Source: Siphonodentalium dalli
Taxonomy: Eukaryota > Mollusca > Scaphopoda > Gadilida > Siphonodentaliidae
NCBI GenBank assembly: GCA_032622095.1
Contig: CP136063.1
Location: 36,060,106-36,124,105 of the forward strand
Direction: 5' to 3'
DNA length: 64,000 nucleotides
Shown here: in pieces, positions 35,863 to 50,999 of the stretch
How positions within the stretch are numbered: position 1 is the first letter of the stretch
Layout: each line of letters opens with the position of its first letter
The notes under the pieces: generated by a model
The model's database searches: none
What the model saw: only the letters and a program-made list of their open reading frames with translations
What the model was told of the DNA's origin: nothing
Program-made: the position numbers and the translations under genes

Positions 35863-38800
35863 TTATGCGCCACAGGCGTCCGTATAGAGCCTACTGCCCA
35901 CATAAATAATAACTATGAGTTCCCACCCACCACCCCATCCCGCCACCCATAGTATCTTATGCGCCACAGGCGCCCGTATAGAGGCTACTGCCCACACACA
36001 TAATAAGTATGAGTTCCCACCACCACCCCATCCCGCCACCCATAGTATCTTATGCGCCACAGGCGCCCGTAGAGAGGCTACTGCCCACATAAATAATAAG
36101 TATGAGTTCCCACCCACCACCCCATCCCTCCACCCATAGTATCTTATGCGCCACAGGCGTCCGTATAGAGGCTACTGCCCACATAAATAATAAGTATGAT
36201 TTCCCACCCACCACCCCATCCCGCCACCCATAGTATCTTATGCGCCACAGGCGCCCGTATAGAGGCTACTGCCCACATAAATAATAAGTATGAGTTCCCA
36301 CCCACCACCCCATCCCGCCACCCATAGTATCTTATGCGCCACAGGCGTCCGTATAGAGGCTACTGCCCACATAAATAATAAGTATGAGTTCCCACCCACC
36401 ACCCCATCCCGCCACCCATAGTATCTTATGCGCCACAGGCGCCCGTATAGAGGCTACTGCCCACATAAATAATAAGTATGAGTTCCCACCCACCACCCCA
36501 TCCCGCCACCCATAGTATCTTATGCGCCACAGGCGCCCGTATAGAGGCTACTGCCCACATAAATAATAAGTATGAGTTCCCACCCACCACCCCATCCCGC
36601 CACCCATAGTATCTTATGCGCCACAGGCGCCCGTATAGAGGCTACTGCCCACATAAATAATAACTATGAGTTCCCACCCACCACCACATCCCGCCACCCA
36701 TAGTATCTTATGCGCCACAGGCGCCCGTATAGAGGCTACTGCCCACATAAATAATAAGTATGAGTTCCCACCCACCACCCCATCCCGCCACCCATAGTAT
36801 CTTATGCGCCACAGGCGCCCGTATAGAGGCTACTGCCCACATAAATAATAAGTATGAGTTCCCACCCACCACCCCATCCCGCCACCCATAGTATCTTATG
36901 CGCCACAGGCGCCCGTATAGAGGCTACTGCCCACATAAATAATAAGTATGAGTTCCCACCCACCACCCCATCCCGCCACCCATAGTATCTTATGCGCCAC
37001 AGGCGCCCGTATAGAGGCTACTGCCCACATAAATAATAAGTATGAGTTCCCACCCACCACCCCATCCCGCCACCCATAGTATCTTATGCGCCACAGGCGC
37101 CCGTATATAGGCTAATGCCCACATAAATAATAAGTATGAGTTCCCACCCACCACCCCATCCCGCCACCCATAGTATCTTATGCGCCACAGGCGCCCGTAT
37201 AGAGGCTACTGCCCACATAAATAATAAGTATGAGTTCCCACCCACCACCCCATCCCGCCACCCATAGTATCTTATGCGCCACAGGCGCCCGTATAGAGGC
37301 TAATGCCCACATAAATAATAAGTATGAGTTCCCACCCACCACCCCATCCCGCCACCCATAGTATCTTATGCGCCACAGGCGCCCGTATAGAGGCTAATGC
37401 CCACATAAATAATAAGTATGAGTTCCCACCACCACCCCATCCCGCCACCCATATTATCTTATGCGCCACAGGCGCCCGTATAGAGGCTACTGCCCACATA
37501 AATAATAAGTATGAGTTCCCACCCACCACCCCATCCCGCCACCCATAGTATCTTATGCGCCACAGGCGCCCGTAGAGAGGCTACTGCCCACATAAATAAT
37601 AAGTATGAGTTCCCACCCACCACCCCATCCCTCCACCCATAGTATCTTATGCGCCACAGGCGTCCGTATAGAGGCTACTGCCCACATAAATAATAAGTAT
37701 GAGTTCCCACCCACCACCCCATCCCGCCACCCATAGTATCTTATGCGCCACAGGCGCCCGTATAGAGGCTACTGCCCACATAAATAATAAGTATGAGTTC
37801 CCACCCACCACCCCATCCCGCCACCCATAGTATCTTATGCGCCACAGGCGTCCGTATAGAGGCTACTGCCCACATAAATAATAAGTATGAGTTCCCACCC
37901 ACCACCCCATCCCGCCACCCATAGTATCTTATGCGCCACAGGCGTCCGTATAGAGGCTACTGCCCACATAGATAATAACTATGAGTTAACACCCACCACC
38001 CCATCCCGCCACCCATAGCATCTTATGCGCCACAGGCGCCCGTATAGAGGCTACTGCCCACATAAATAATAAGTATGAGTTCCCACCCACCACCCCATCC
38101 CGCCACCCATAGTATCGTATGCGCCACTGGCGTCCGTATAGAGCCTACTGCCCACATAAATAATAACTATGAGTTCCCACCCACCACCCCATTCCGCCAC
38201 CCATAGTATCTTATGCGCCACAGGCGCCCGTATAGAGGCTACTGCCCACACAAATAATAAGTATGAGTTCCCACCACCACCCCATCCCGCCACCCATAGT
38301 ATCTTATGCGCCACAGGCGCACGTATAGAGGCTACTGCCCACATAAATAATAAGTATGAGTTCCCACCCACCACCCCATCCCGCCACCCATAGTATCTTA
38401 TGTGCCACAGGCGCCCGTATAGAGGCTACTGCCCACATAAATAATAAGAATGAGTTCCCACCACCACCCCATCCCGCCACCCATAGTATCTTATGCGCCA
38501 CAGGCGCCCGTAGAGAGGCTACTGCCCACATAAATAATAAGAATGAGTTCCCACCACCACCCCATCCCGCCACCCATAGTATCTTATGCGCCACAGGCGC
38601 CCGTAGAGAGGCTACTGCCCACATAAATAATAAGAATGAGTTCCCACCCACCACCCCATCCCGCCACCCATAGTATCTTATGCGCCACAGGCGCCCGTAT
38701 AGAGGCTACTGCCCACATAAATAATAAGTATGAGTTCCCACCCACCACCCCATCCCGCCACCCATAGTATCTTATGCGCCACAGGCGCCCGTATAGAGGC

Positions 38801-41800
38801 TAATGCCCACATAAATAATAAGTATGAGTTCCCACCCACCACCCCATCCCGCCACCCATAGTATCTTATGCGCCACAGGCGCCCGTATAGAGGCTACTGC
38901 CCACATAAATAATAAGTATGAGTTCCCACCCACCACCCCATCCCGCCACCCATAGTATCTTATGCGCCACAGGCGCCCGTATAGAGGCTAATGCCCACAT
39001 AAATAATAAGTATGAGTTCCCACCCACCACCCCATCCCGCCACCCATAGTATCTTATGCGCCACAGGCGCCCGTATAGAGGCTAATGCCCACATAAATAA
39101 TAAGTATGAGTTCCCACCACCACCCCATCCCGCCACCCATAGTATCTTATGCGCCACAGGCGCCCGTATAGAGGCTACTGCCCACATAAATAATAAGTAT
39201 GAGTTCCCACCCACCACCCCATCCCGCCACCCATAGTATCTTATGCGCCACAGGCGCCCGTAGAGAGGCTACTGCCCACATAAATAATAAGTATGAGTTC
39301 CCACCCACCACCCCATCCCTCCACCCATAGTATCTTATGCGCCACAGGCGTCCGTATAGAGGCTACTGCCCACATAAATAATAAGTATGAGTTCCCACCC
39401 ACCACCCCATCCCGCCACCCATAGTATCTTATGCGCCACAGGCGCCCGTATAGAGGCTACTGCCCACATAAATAATAAGTATGAGTTCCCACCCACCACC
39501 CCATCCCGCCACCCATAGTATCTTATGCGCCACAGGCGTCCGTATAGAGGCTACTGCCCACATAAATAATAAGTATGAGTTCCCACCCACCACCCCATCC
39601 CGCCACCCATAGTATCTTATGCGCCACAGGCGTCCGTATAGAGGCTACTGCCCACATAGATAATAACTATGAGTTAACACCCACCACCCCATCCCGCCAC
39701 CCATAGCATCTTATGCGCCACAGGCGCCCGTATAGAGGCTACTGCCCACATAAATAATAAGTATGAGTTCCCACCCACCACCCCATCCCGCCACCCATAG
39801 TATCGTATGCGCCACAGGCGTCCGTATAGAGCCTACTGCCCACATAAATAATAACTATGAGTTCCCACCCACCACCCCATTCCGCCACCCATAGTATCTT
39901 ATGCGCCACAGGCGCCCGTATAGAAGCTACTGCCCACACAAATAATAAGTATGAGTTCCCACCACCACCCCATCCCGCCACCCATAGTATCTTATGCGCC
40001 ACATGCGCACGTATAGAGGCTACTGCCCACATAAATAATAAGTATGAGTTCCCACCCACCACCCCATCCCGCCACCCATAGTATCTTATGTGCCACAGGC
40101 GCCCGTATAGAGGCTACTGCCCACATAAATAATAAGAATGAGTTCCCACCACCACCCCATCCCGCCACCCATAGTATCTTATGCGCCACAGGCGCCCGTA
40201 GAGAGGCTACTGCCCACATAAATAATAAGTATGAGTTCCCACCCACCACCCCATCCCGCCACCCATAGTATCTTATGCGCCACAGGCGCACGTATAGAGG
40301 CTACTGCCCACATAAATAATAAGTATGAGTTCCCACCCACCACCCCATCCCGCCACCCATAATATCTTATGTGCCACAGGCGCCCGTATAGAGGCTACTG
40401 CCCACATAAATAATAAGTATGAGTTCCCACCCACCACCCCATCCCGCCACCCATAGTATCTTATGCGCCACAGGCGCCCGTATAGAGGCTACTAACACAT
40501 AAATAATAAGTATGAGTTCCCACCCACCACCCCATCCCGCCACCCATAGTATCCTATGCGCCACAGCCGCCCGTATAGAGGCTACTGCCCACATAAATAA
40601 TAAGTATGAGTTCCCACCCACCACCCCATCCCGCCACCCATAGTATCTTATGCGCCACAGGCGCCCGTATAGAGGCTACTGCCCACATAAATAATAAGTA
40701 TGAGTTCCCACCCACCACCCCATCCCTCCACCCATAGTATCTTATGCGCCACAGGCGTCCGTATAGAGGCTACTGCCCACATAAATAATAAGTATGAGTT
40801 CCCACCCACCACCCCATCGCGCCACCCATAGTATCTTATGCGCCTCAGGCGTCCGTATAGAGGCTACTGCCCACATAGATAATAATATGAGTTCCCACCC
40901 ACCACCCCATCCCGCCACCCATAGCATCTTATGCGCCACAGGCGCCCGTATAGAGGCTACTGCCCACATAAATAATAAGTATGAGTTCCCACCCACCACC
41001 CCATCCCGCCACCCATAGTATCGTATGCGCCACAGGCGTCCGTATAGAGCCTACTGCCCACATAAATAATAACTATGAGTTCCCACCCACCACCCCATTC
41101 CGCCACCCATAGTATCTTATGCGCCACAGGCGCCCGTATAGAGGCTACTGCCCACACAAATAATAAGTATGAGTTCCCACCACCACCCCATCCCGCCACC
41201 CATAGTATCTTATGCGCCACAGGCGCCCGTAGAGAGGCTACTGCCCACATAAATAATAAGTATGAGTTCCCACCCACCACCCCATCCCGCCACCCATAGT
41301 ATCTTATGCGCCACAGGCGCACGTATAGAGGCTACTGCCCACATAAATAATAAGTATGAGTTCCCACCCACCACCCCATCCCGCCACCCATAGTATCTTA
41401 TGTGCCACAGGCGCCCGTATAGAGGCTACTGCCCACATAAATAATAAGAATGAGTTCCCACCACCACCGCATCCCGCCACCCATAGTATCTTATGCGCCA
41501 CAGGCGCCCGTAGAGAGGCTACTGCCCACATAAATAATAAGTATGAGTTCCCACCCACCACCCCATCCCGCCACCCATAGTATCTTATGCGCCACAGGCA
41601 CACGTATAGAGGCTACTGCCCACATAAATAATAAGTATGAGTTCCCACCCACCACCCCATCCCGCCACCCATAGTATCTTATGTGCCACAGGCGCCCGTA
41701 TAGAGGCTACTGCCCACATAAATAATAAGTATGAGTTCCCACCCACCACCCCATCCCGCCACCCATAGTATCTTATGCGCCACAGGCGCCCGTATAGAGG

Positions 41801-44800
41801 CTACTGCCCACATAAATAATAAGTATGAGTTCCCACCCACCACCCCATCCCGCCACCCATAGTATCTTATGCGCCACAGGCGCCCGTATAGAGGCTACTG
41901 CCCACATAAATAATAAGTATGAGTTCCCACCCACCACCCCATCCCGCCACCCATAGTATCTTATGCGCCACAGGCGCCCGTATAGAGGCTACTGCCCACA
42001 TAAATAATAAGTATGAGTTCCCACCCACCACCCCATCCCGCCACCCATAGTCTCTTATGCGCCACAGGCGCCCGTATAGAGGCTAATGCCCACATAAATA
42101 ATAAGTATGAGTTCCCACCCACCACCCCATCCCGCCACCCATAGTATCTTATGCGCCACAGGCGCCCGTATAGAGGCTACTGCCCACATAAATAATAAGT
42201 ATGAGTTCCGACCCACCACCCCATCCCGCCACCCATAGTATCTTATGCGCCACAGGCGCCCGTATAGAGGCTACTGCCCACATAAATAATAAGTATGAGT
42301 TCCCACCCACCACCCCATCCCGACACCCATAGTATCTTATGCGCCACAGGCGTCCGTATAGAGCCTACTGCCCACATAAATAATAACTATGAGTTCCCAC
42401 CCACCACCCCATCCCGCCACCCATAGTATCTTATGCGCCACAGGCGCCCGTATAGAGGCTACTGCCCACACACATAATAAGTATGAGTTCCCACCACCAC
42501 CCCATCCCGCCACCCATAGTATCTTATGCGCCGCAGGCGCCCGTAGAGAGGCTACTGCCCACATAAATAATAAGTATGAGTTCCCACCCACCACCCCATC
42601 CCTCCACCCATAGTATCTTATGCGCCACAGGCGTCCGTATAGAGGCTACTGCCCACATAAATAATAAGTATGAGTTCCCACCCACCACCCCATCCCGCCA
42701 CCCATAGTATCTTATGCGCCACAGGCGCCCGTATAGAGGCTACTGCCCACATAAATAATAAGTATGAGTTCCCACCCAGCACCCCATCCCGCCACCCATA
42801 GTATCTTATGCGCCACAGGCGTCCGTATAGAGGCTACTGCCCACATAAATAATAAGTATGAGTTCCCACCCACCACCCCATCCCGCCACCCATAGTATCT
42901 TATGCGCCACAGGCGCCCGTATAGAGGCTACTGCCCACATAAATAATAAGTATGAGTTCCCACCCACCACCCCATCCCGCCACCCATAGTATCTTATGCG
43001 CCACAGGCGCCCGTATAGAGGCTACTGCCCACATAAATAATAAGTATGAGTTCCCACCCACCACCCCATCCCGCCACCCATAGTATCTTATGCGCCACAG
43101 GCGCCCGTATAGAGGCTACTGCCCACATAAATAATAACTATGAGTTCCCACCCACCACCACATCCCGCCACCCATAGTATCTTATGCGCCACAGGCGCCC
43201 GTATAGAGGCTACTGCCCACATAAATAATAAGTATGAGTTCCCACCCACCACCCCATCCCGCCACCCATAGTATCTTATGCGCCACAGGCGCCCGTATAG
43301 AGGCTACTGCCCACATAAATAATAAGTATGAGTTCCCACCCACCACCCCATCCCGCCACCCATAGTATCTTATGCGCCACAGGCGCCCGTATAGAGGCTA
43401 CTGCCCACATAAATAATAAGTATGAGTTCCCACCCACCACCCCATCCCGCCACCCATAGTATCTTATGCGCCACAGGCGCCCGTATAGAGGCTACTGCCC
43501 ACATAAATAATAAGTATGAGTTCCCACCCACCACCCCATCCCGGCCACCCATAGTATCTTATGCGCCACAGGCGCCCGTATAGAGGCTAATGCCCACATA
43601 AATAATAAGTATGAGTTCCCACCCACCACCCCATCCCGCCACCCATAGTATCTTATGCGCCACAGGCGCCCGTATAGAGGCTACTGCCCACATAAATAAT
43701 AAGTATGAGTTCCCACCCACCACCCCATCCCGCCACCCATAGTATCTTATGCGCCACAGGCGCCCGTATAGAGGCTAATGCCCACATAAATAATAAGTAT
43801 GAGTTCCCACCCACCACCCCATCCCGCCACCCATAGTATCTTATGCGCCACAGGCGCCCGTATAGAGGCTAATGCCCACATAAATAATAAGTATGAGTTC
43901 CCACCACCACCCCATCCCGCCACCCATAGTATCTTATGCGCCACAGGCGCCCGTATAGAGGCTACTGCCCACATAAATAATAAGTATGAGTTCCCACCCA
44001 CCACCCCATCCCGCCACCCATAGTATCTTATGCGCCACAGGCGCCCGTAGAGAGGCTACTGCCCACATAAATAATAAGTATGAGTTCCCACCCACCACCC
44101 CATCCCTCCACCCATAGTATCTTATGCGCCACAGGCGTCCGTATAGAGGCTACTGCCCACATAAATAATAAGTATGAGTTCCCACCCACCACCCCATCCC
44201 GCCACCCATAGTATCTTATGCGCCACAGGCGCCCGTATAGAGGCTACTGCCCACATAAATAATAAGTATGAGTTCCCACCCACCACCCCATCCCGCCACC
44301 CATAGTATCTTATGCGCCACAGGCGTCCGTATAGAGGCTACTGCCCACATAAATAATAAGTATGAGTTCCCACCCACCACCCCATCCCGCCACCCATAGT
44401 ATCTTATGCGCCACAGGCGTCCGTATAGAGGCTACTGCCCACATAGATAATAACTATGAGTTAACACCCACCACCCCATCCCGCCACCCATAGCATCTTA
44501 TGCGCCACAGGCGCCCGTATAGAGGCTACTGCCCACATAAATAATAAGTATGAGTTCCCACCCACCACCCCATCCCGCCACCCATAGTATCGTATGCGCC
44601 ACAGGCGTCCGTATAGAGCCTACTGCCCACATAAATAATAACTATGAGTTCCCACCCACCACCCCATTCCGCCACCCATAGTATCTTATGCGCCACAGGC
44701 GCCCGTATAGAGGCTACTGCCCACACAAATAATAAGTATGAGTTCCCACCACCACCCCATCCCGCCACCCATAGTATCTTATGCGCCACAGGCGCACGTA

Positions 44801-46370
44801 TAGAGGCTACTGCCCACATAAATAATAAGTATGAGTTCCCACCCACCACCCCATCCCGCCACCCATAGTATCTTATGTGCCACAGGCGCCCGTATAGAGG
44901 CTACTGCCCACATAAATAATAAGAATGAGTTCCCACCACCACCCCATCCCGCCACCCATAGTATCTTATGCGCCACAGGCGCCCGTAGAGAGGCTACTGC
45001 CCACATAAATAATAAGTATGAGTTCCCACCCACCACCCCATCCCGCCACCCATAGTATCTTATGCGCCACAGGCGCACGTATAGAGGCTACTGCCCACAT
45101 AAATAATAAGTATGAGTTCCCACCCACCACCCCATCCCGCCACCCATAATATCTTATGTGCCACAGGCGCCCGTATAGAGGCTACTGCCCACATAAATAA
45201 TAAGTATGAGTTCCCACCCACCACCCCATCCCGCCACCCATAGTATCTTATGCGCCACAGGCGCCCGTATAGAGGCTACTGCCCACATAAATAATAAGTA
45301 TGAGTTCCCACCCACCACCCCATCCCGCCACCCATAGTATCCTATGCGCCACAGGCGCCCGTATAGAGGCTACTGCCCACATAAATAATAAGTATGAGTT
45401 CCCACCCACCACCCCATCCCGCCACCCATAGTATCTTATGCGCCACAGGCGCCCGTATAGAGGCTACTGCCCACATAAATAATAAGTATGAGTTCCCACC
45501 CACCACCCCATCCCTCCACCCATAGTATCTTATGCGCCACAGGCGTCCGTATAGAGGCTACTGCCCACATAAATAATAAGTATGAGTTCCCACCCACCAC
45601 CCCATCCCGCCACCCATAGTATCTTATGCGCCTCAGGCGTCCGTATAGAGGCTACTGCCCACATAGATAATAACTATGAGTTCCCACCCACCACCCCATC
45701 CCGCCACCCATAGCATCTTATGCGCCACAGGCGCCCGTATAGAGGCTACTGCCCACATAAATAATAAGTATGAGTTCCCACCCACCACCCCATCCCGCCA
45801 CCCATAGTATCGTATGCGCCACAGGCGTCCGTATAGAGCCTACTGCCCACATAAATAATAACTATGAGTTCCCACCCACCACCCCATTCCGCCACCCATA
45901 GTATCTTATGCGCCACAGGCGCCCGTATAGAGGCTACTGCCCACACAAATAATAAGTATGAGTTCCCACCACCACCCCATCCCGCCACCCATAGTATCTT
46001 ATGCGCCACAGGCGCCCGTAGAGAGGCTACTGCCCACATAAATAATAAGTATGAGTTCCCACCCACCACCCCATCCCGCCACCCATAGTATCTTATGCGC
46101 CACAGGCGCACGTATAGAGGCTACTGCCCACATAAATAATAAGTATGAGTTCCCACCCACCACCCCATCCCGCCACCCATAGTATCTTATGTGCCACAGG
46201 CGCCCGTATAGAGGCTACTGCCCACATAAATAATAAGAACGAGTTCCCACCACCACCGCATCCCGCCACCCATAGTATCTTATGCGCCACAGGCGCCCGT
46301 AGAGAGGCTACTGCCCACATAAATAATAAGTATGAGTTCCCACCCACCACCCCATCCCGCCACCCATAGT
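35863..46370. repeat. Nested higher-order duplications (6,475, 4,788 and 1,688 bp periods)
   Basis: Marker units recur at fixed spacings. A block at 35,863-38,300 reappears 6,475 bp later (42,337 onward). Within it, the set around 37,272-38,300 reappears 1,688 bp later (18 units). A block at 39,740-41,600 reappears about 4,788 bp later (44,526-46,370). Shared markers include ATGAGTTAACACC, CCATTCCGCC and CGTAGAGAGG. This records successive unequal exchanges or amplification of large blocks. Confidence 0.65.
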
Positions 46371-47259
46371 ATCTTATGCGCCACAGGCGTCCGTATAGAG
46401 GCTACTGCCCACATAAATAATAAGTATGAGTTCCCACCCACCACCCCATCCCGCCACCCATAGTATCTTATGTGCCACAGGCGCCCGTATAGAGGCTACT
46501 GCCCACAAAAATAATAAGTATGAGTTCCCACCCACCACCCCATCCCGCCACCCATAGTATCTTATGCGCCACAGGCGCCCGTATAGAGGCTACTGCCCAC
46601 ATAAATAATAAGTATGAGTTCCCACCCACCACCCCATCCCGCCACCCATAGTATCTTATGCGCCACAGGCGCCCGTATAGAGGCTACTGCCCACATAAAT
46701 AATAAGTATGAGTTCCCACCCACCACCCCATCCCGCCACCCATAGTATCTTATGCGCCACAGGCGCCCGTATAGAGGCTACTGCCCACATAAATAATAAG
46801 TATGAGTTCCCACCCACCACCCCATCCCGCCACCCATAGTATCTTATGCGCCACAGGCGCCCGTATAGAGGCTAATGCCCACATAAATAATAAGTATGAG
46901 TTCCCACCCACCACCCCATCCCGCCACCCATAGTATCTTATGCGCCACAGGCGCCCGTATAGAGGCTACTGCCCACATAAATAATAAGTATGAGTTCCGA
47001 CCCACCACCCCATCCCGCCACCCATAGTATCTTATGCGCCACAGGCGCCCGTATAGAGGCTAATGCCCACATAAATAATAAGTATGAGTTCCCACCCACC
47101 ACCCCATCCCGCCACCCATAGTATATTATGCGCCACAGGCGCCCGTATAGAGGCTAATGCCCACATAAATAATAAGTATGAGTTCCCACCCACCACCCCA
47201 TCCCGCCACCCATAGTATCTTATGCGCCACAGGCGCCCGTATAGAGGCTACTGCCCACA

Positions 47260-50200
47260 TACATAATAAGTATGAGTTCCCACCCACCACCCCATCCCGC
47301 CACCCATAGTATCTTATGCGCCACAGGCGCCCGTATAGAGGCTAATGCCCACATAAATAATAAGTATGAGTTCCCACCCACCACCCCATCCCGCCACCCA
47401 TAGTATCTTATGCGCCACAGGCGTCCGTATAGAGGCTACTGCCCACATAGATAATAACTATGAGTTCCCACCCACCACCCCATCCCGCCACCCATAGCAT
47501 CTTATGCGCCACAGGCGCCCGTATAGAGGCTACTGCCCACATAAATAATAAGTATGAGTTCCCACCCACCACCGCATCCCGCCACCCATAGTATCTTATG
47601 CGCCACAGGCGTCCGTATAGAGGCTACTGCCCACATAAATAATAACTATGAGTTCCCACCCACCACCCCATCCCGCCACCCATAGTATATTATGCGCCAC
47701 AGGCGCCCGTATAGAGGCTACTGCCCACATAAATAATAAGTATGAGTTCCCACCCACCACCCCATCCCGCCACCCATAGTATCTTATGCGCCACAGGCGC
47801 CCGTATAGAGGCTACTGCCCACATAAATAATAAGTATGAGTTCCCACCCACCACCCCATCCCGCCACCCATAGTATCTTATGCGCCACAGGCGCCCGTAT
47901 AGAGGCTACTGCCCACATAAATAATAAGTATGAGTTCCCACCCACCACCCCATCCCGCCACCCATAGTATCTTATGCGCCACAGGCGCCCGTATAGAGGC
48001 TAATGCCCACATAAATAATAAGTATGAGTTCCCACCCACCACCCCATCTCGCCACCCTTAGTATCTTATGCGCCACAGGCGCCCGTATAGAGGCTACTGC
48101 CCACATAAATAATAAGTATGAGTTCCCACCCACCACCCCATCCCGCCACCCATAGTATCTTATGCGCCACAGGCGCCCGTATAGAGGCTACTGCCCACAT
48201 AAATAATAAGTATGAGTTCCCACCCACCACCCCATCCCGCCACCCATAGTATCTTATGCGCCACAGGCGCCCGTATAGAGGCTAATGCGCACATAAATAA
48301 TAAGTATGAGTTCCCACCCACCACCCCATCCCGCCACCCATAGTATCTTATGCGCCACAGGCGCCCGTATAGAGGCTACTGCCCACATAAATAATAAGTA
48401 TGAGTTCCCACCCACCACCCCATCCCGCCACCCATAGTATCTTATGCGCCACAGGCGCCCGTATAGAGGCTACTGCCCACATAAATAATAAGTATGAGTT
48501 CCCACCCACCACCCCATCCCGCCACCCATAGTATCTTATGCGCCACAGGCGCCCGTATAGAGGCTAATGCGCACATAAATAATAAGTATGAGTTCCCACC
48601 CACCACCCCATCCCGCCACCCATAGTATCTTATGCGCCACAGGCGTCCGTATAGAGGCTACTGCCCACATAAATAATAAGTATGAGTTCCCACCCACCAC
48701 CCCATCCCGCCACCCATAGTATCTTATGCGCCACAGGCGCCCGTATAGAGGCTAATGCGCACATAAATAATAAGTATGAGTTCCCACCCACCACCCCATC
48801 CCGCCACCCATAGTATCTTATGCGCCACAGGCGCCCGTATAGAGGCTACTGCCCACATAAATAATAAGTATGAGTTCCCACCCACCACCCCATCCCGCCA
48901 CCCATAGTATCTTATGCGCCACAGGCGCCCGTATAGAGGCTAATGCCCACATAAATAATAAGTATGAGTTCCCACCCACCACCCCATCCCGCCACCCATA
49001 GTATCTTATGCGCCACAGGCGCCCGTATAGAGGCTACTGCTCACATAAATAATAAGTATGAGTTCCCACCCACCACCCCATCCCGCCACCCATAGTATCT
49101 TATGCGCCACAGGCGCCCGTATAGAGGCTACTGTCCACATAAATAATAAGTATGAGTTCCCACCCACCACCCCATCCCGCCACCCATAGTATCTTATGCG
49201 CCACAGGCGCCCGTATAGAGGCTACTGCCCACATAAATAATAAGTATGAGTTCCCACCCACCACCCCATCCCGCCACCCATAGTATCTTATGCGCCACAG
49301 GCGTCCGTATAGAGGCTACTGCCCACATAGATAATAACTATGAGTTCCCACCCACCACCCCATCCCGCCACCCATAGCATCTTATGCGCCACAGGCGCCC
49401 GTATAGAGGCTACTGCCCACATAAATAATAAGTATGAGTTCCCACCCACCACCCCATCCCGCCACCCATAGTATCTTATGCGCCACAGGCGCCCGTATAG
49501 AGGCTACTGCCCACATACATAATAAGTATGAGTTCCCACCCACCACCCCATCCCGCCACCCATAGTATCTTATGCGCCACAGGCGCCCGTATAGAGGCTA
49601 ATGCCCACATAAATAATAAGTATGAGTTCCCACCCACCACCCCATCCCGCCACCCATAGTATCTTATGCGCCACAGGCGTCCGTATAGAGGCTACTGCCC
49701 ACATAGATAATAACTATGAGTTCCCACCCACCACCCCATCCCGCCACCCATAGCATCTTATGCGCCACAGGCGCCCGTATAGAGGCTACTGCCCACATAA
49801 ATAATAAGTATGAGTTCCCACCCACCACCGCATCCCGCCACCCATAGTATCTTATGCGCCACAGGCGTCCGTATAGAGGCTACTGCCCACATAAATAATA
49901 ACTATGAGTTCCCACCCACCACCCCATCCCGCCACCCATAGTATATTATGCGCCACAGGCGCCCGTATAGAGGCTACTGCCCACATAAATAATAAGTATG
50001 AGTTCCCACCCACCACCCCATCCCGCCACCCATAGTATCTTATGCGCCACAGGCGCCCGTATAGAGGCTACTGCCCACATAAATAATAAGTATGAGTTCC
50101 CACCCACCACCCCATCCCGCCACCCATAGTATCTTATGCGCCACAGGCGCCCGTATAGAGGCTACTGCCCACATAAATAATAAGTATGAGTTCCCACCCA

Positions 50201-50400
50201 CCACCCCATCCCGCCACCCATAGTATCTTATGCGCCACAGGCGCCCGTATAGAGGCTAATGCCCACATAAATAATAAGTATGAGTTCCCACCCACCACCC
50301 CATCTCGCCACCCATAGTATCTTATGCGCCACAGGCGCCCGTATAGAGGCTACTGCCCACATAAGTAATAAGTATGAGTTCCGACCCACCACCCCATCCC
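47260..50400. repeat. Higher-order repeat of about 24 units (2,256 bp), right part of the array
   Basis: The variants CACATACATAATAAG (47,260 and 49,515) and ACCGCATCCCGCC (about 47,573 and 49,829) recur 2,255-2,256 bp apart with the same neighbours. A second 24-unit duplication is therefore present on the right side. Confidence 0.6.
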
Positions 50401-50999
50401 GCCACCCATAGTATCTTATGCGCCACAGGCGCCCGTATAGAGGCTAATGCCCACATAAATAATAAGTATGAGTTCCCACCCACCACCCCATCCCGCCACC
50501 CATAGTATCTTATGCGCCACAGGCGCCCGTATAGAGGCTAATGCGCACATAAATAATAAGTATGAGTTCCCACCCACCACCCCATCCCGCCACCCATAGT
50601 ATCTTATGCGCCACAGGCGCCCGTATAGAGGCTACTGCCCACATAAATAATAAGTATGAGTTCCCACCCACCACCCCATCCCGCCACCCATAGTATCTTA
50701 TGCGCCACAGGCGCCCGTATAGAGGCTAATGCCCACATAAATAATAAGTATGAGTTCCCACCCACCACCCCATCCCGCCACCCATAGTATCTTATGCGCC
50801 ACAGGCGTCCGTAGAGAGGCTACTGCCCACATAGATAATAACTATGAGTTCCCACCCACCACCCCATCCCGCCACCCATAGCATCTTATGCGCCACAGGC
50901 GCCCGTATAGAGGCTACTGCCCACATAAATAATAAGTATGAGTTCCCACCCACCACCCCATCCCGCCACCCATAGTATCTTATGCGCCACAGGCGTCCG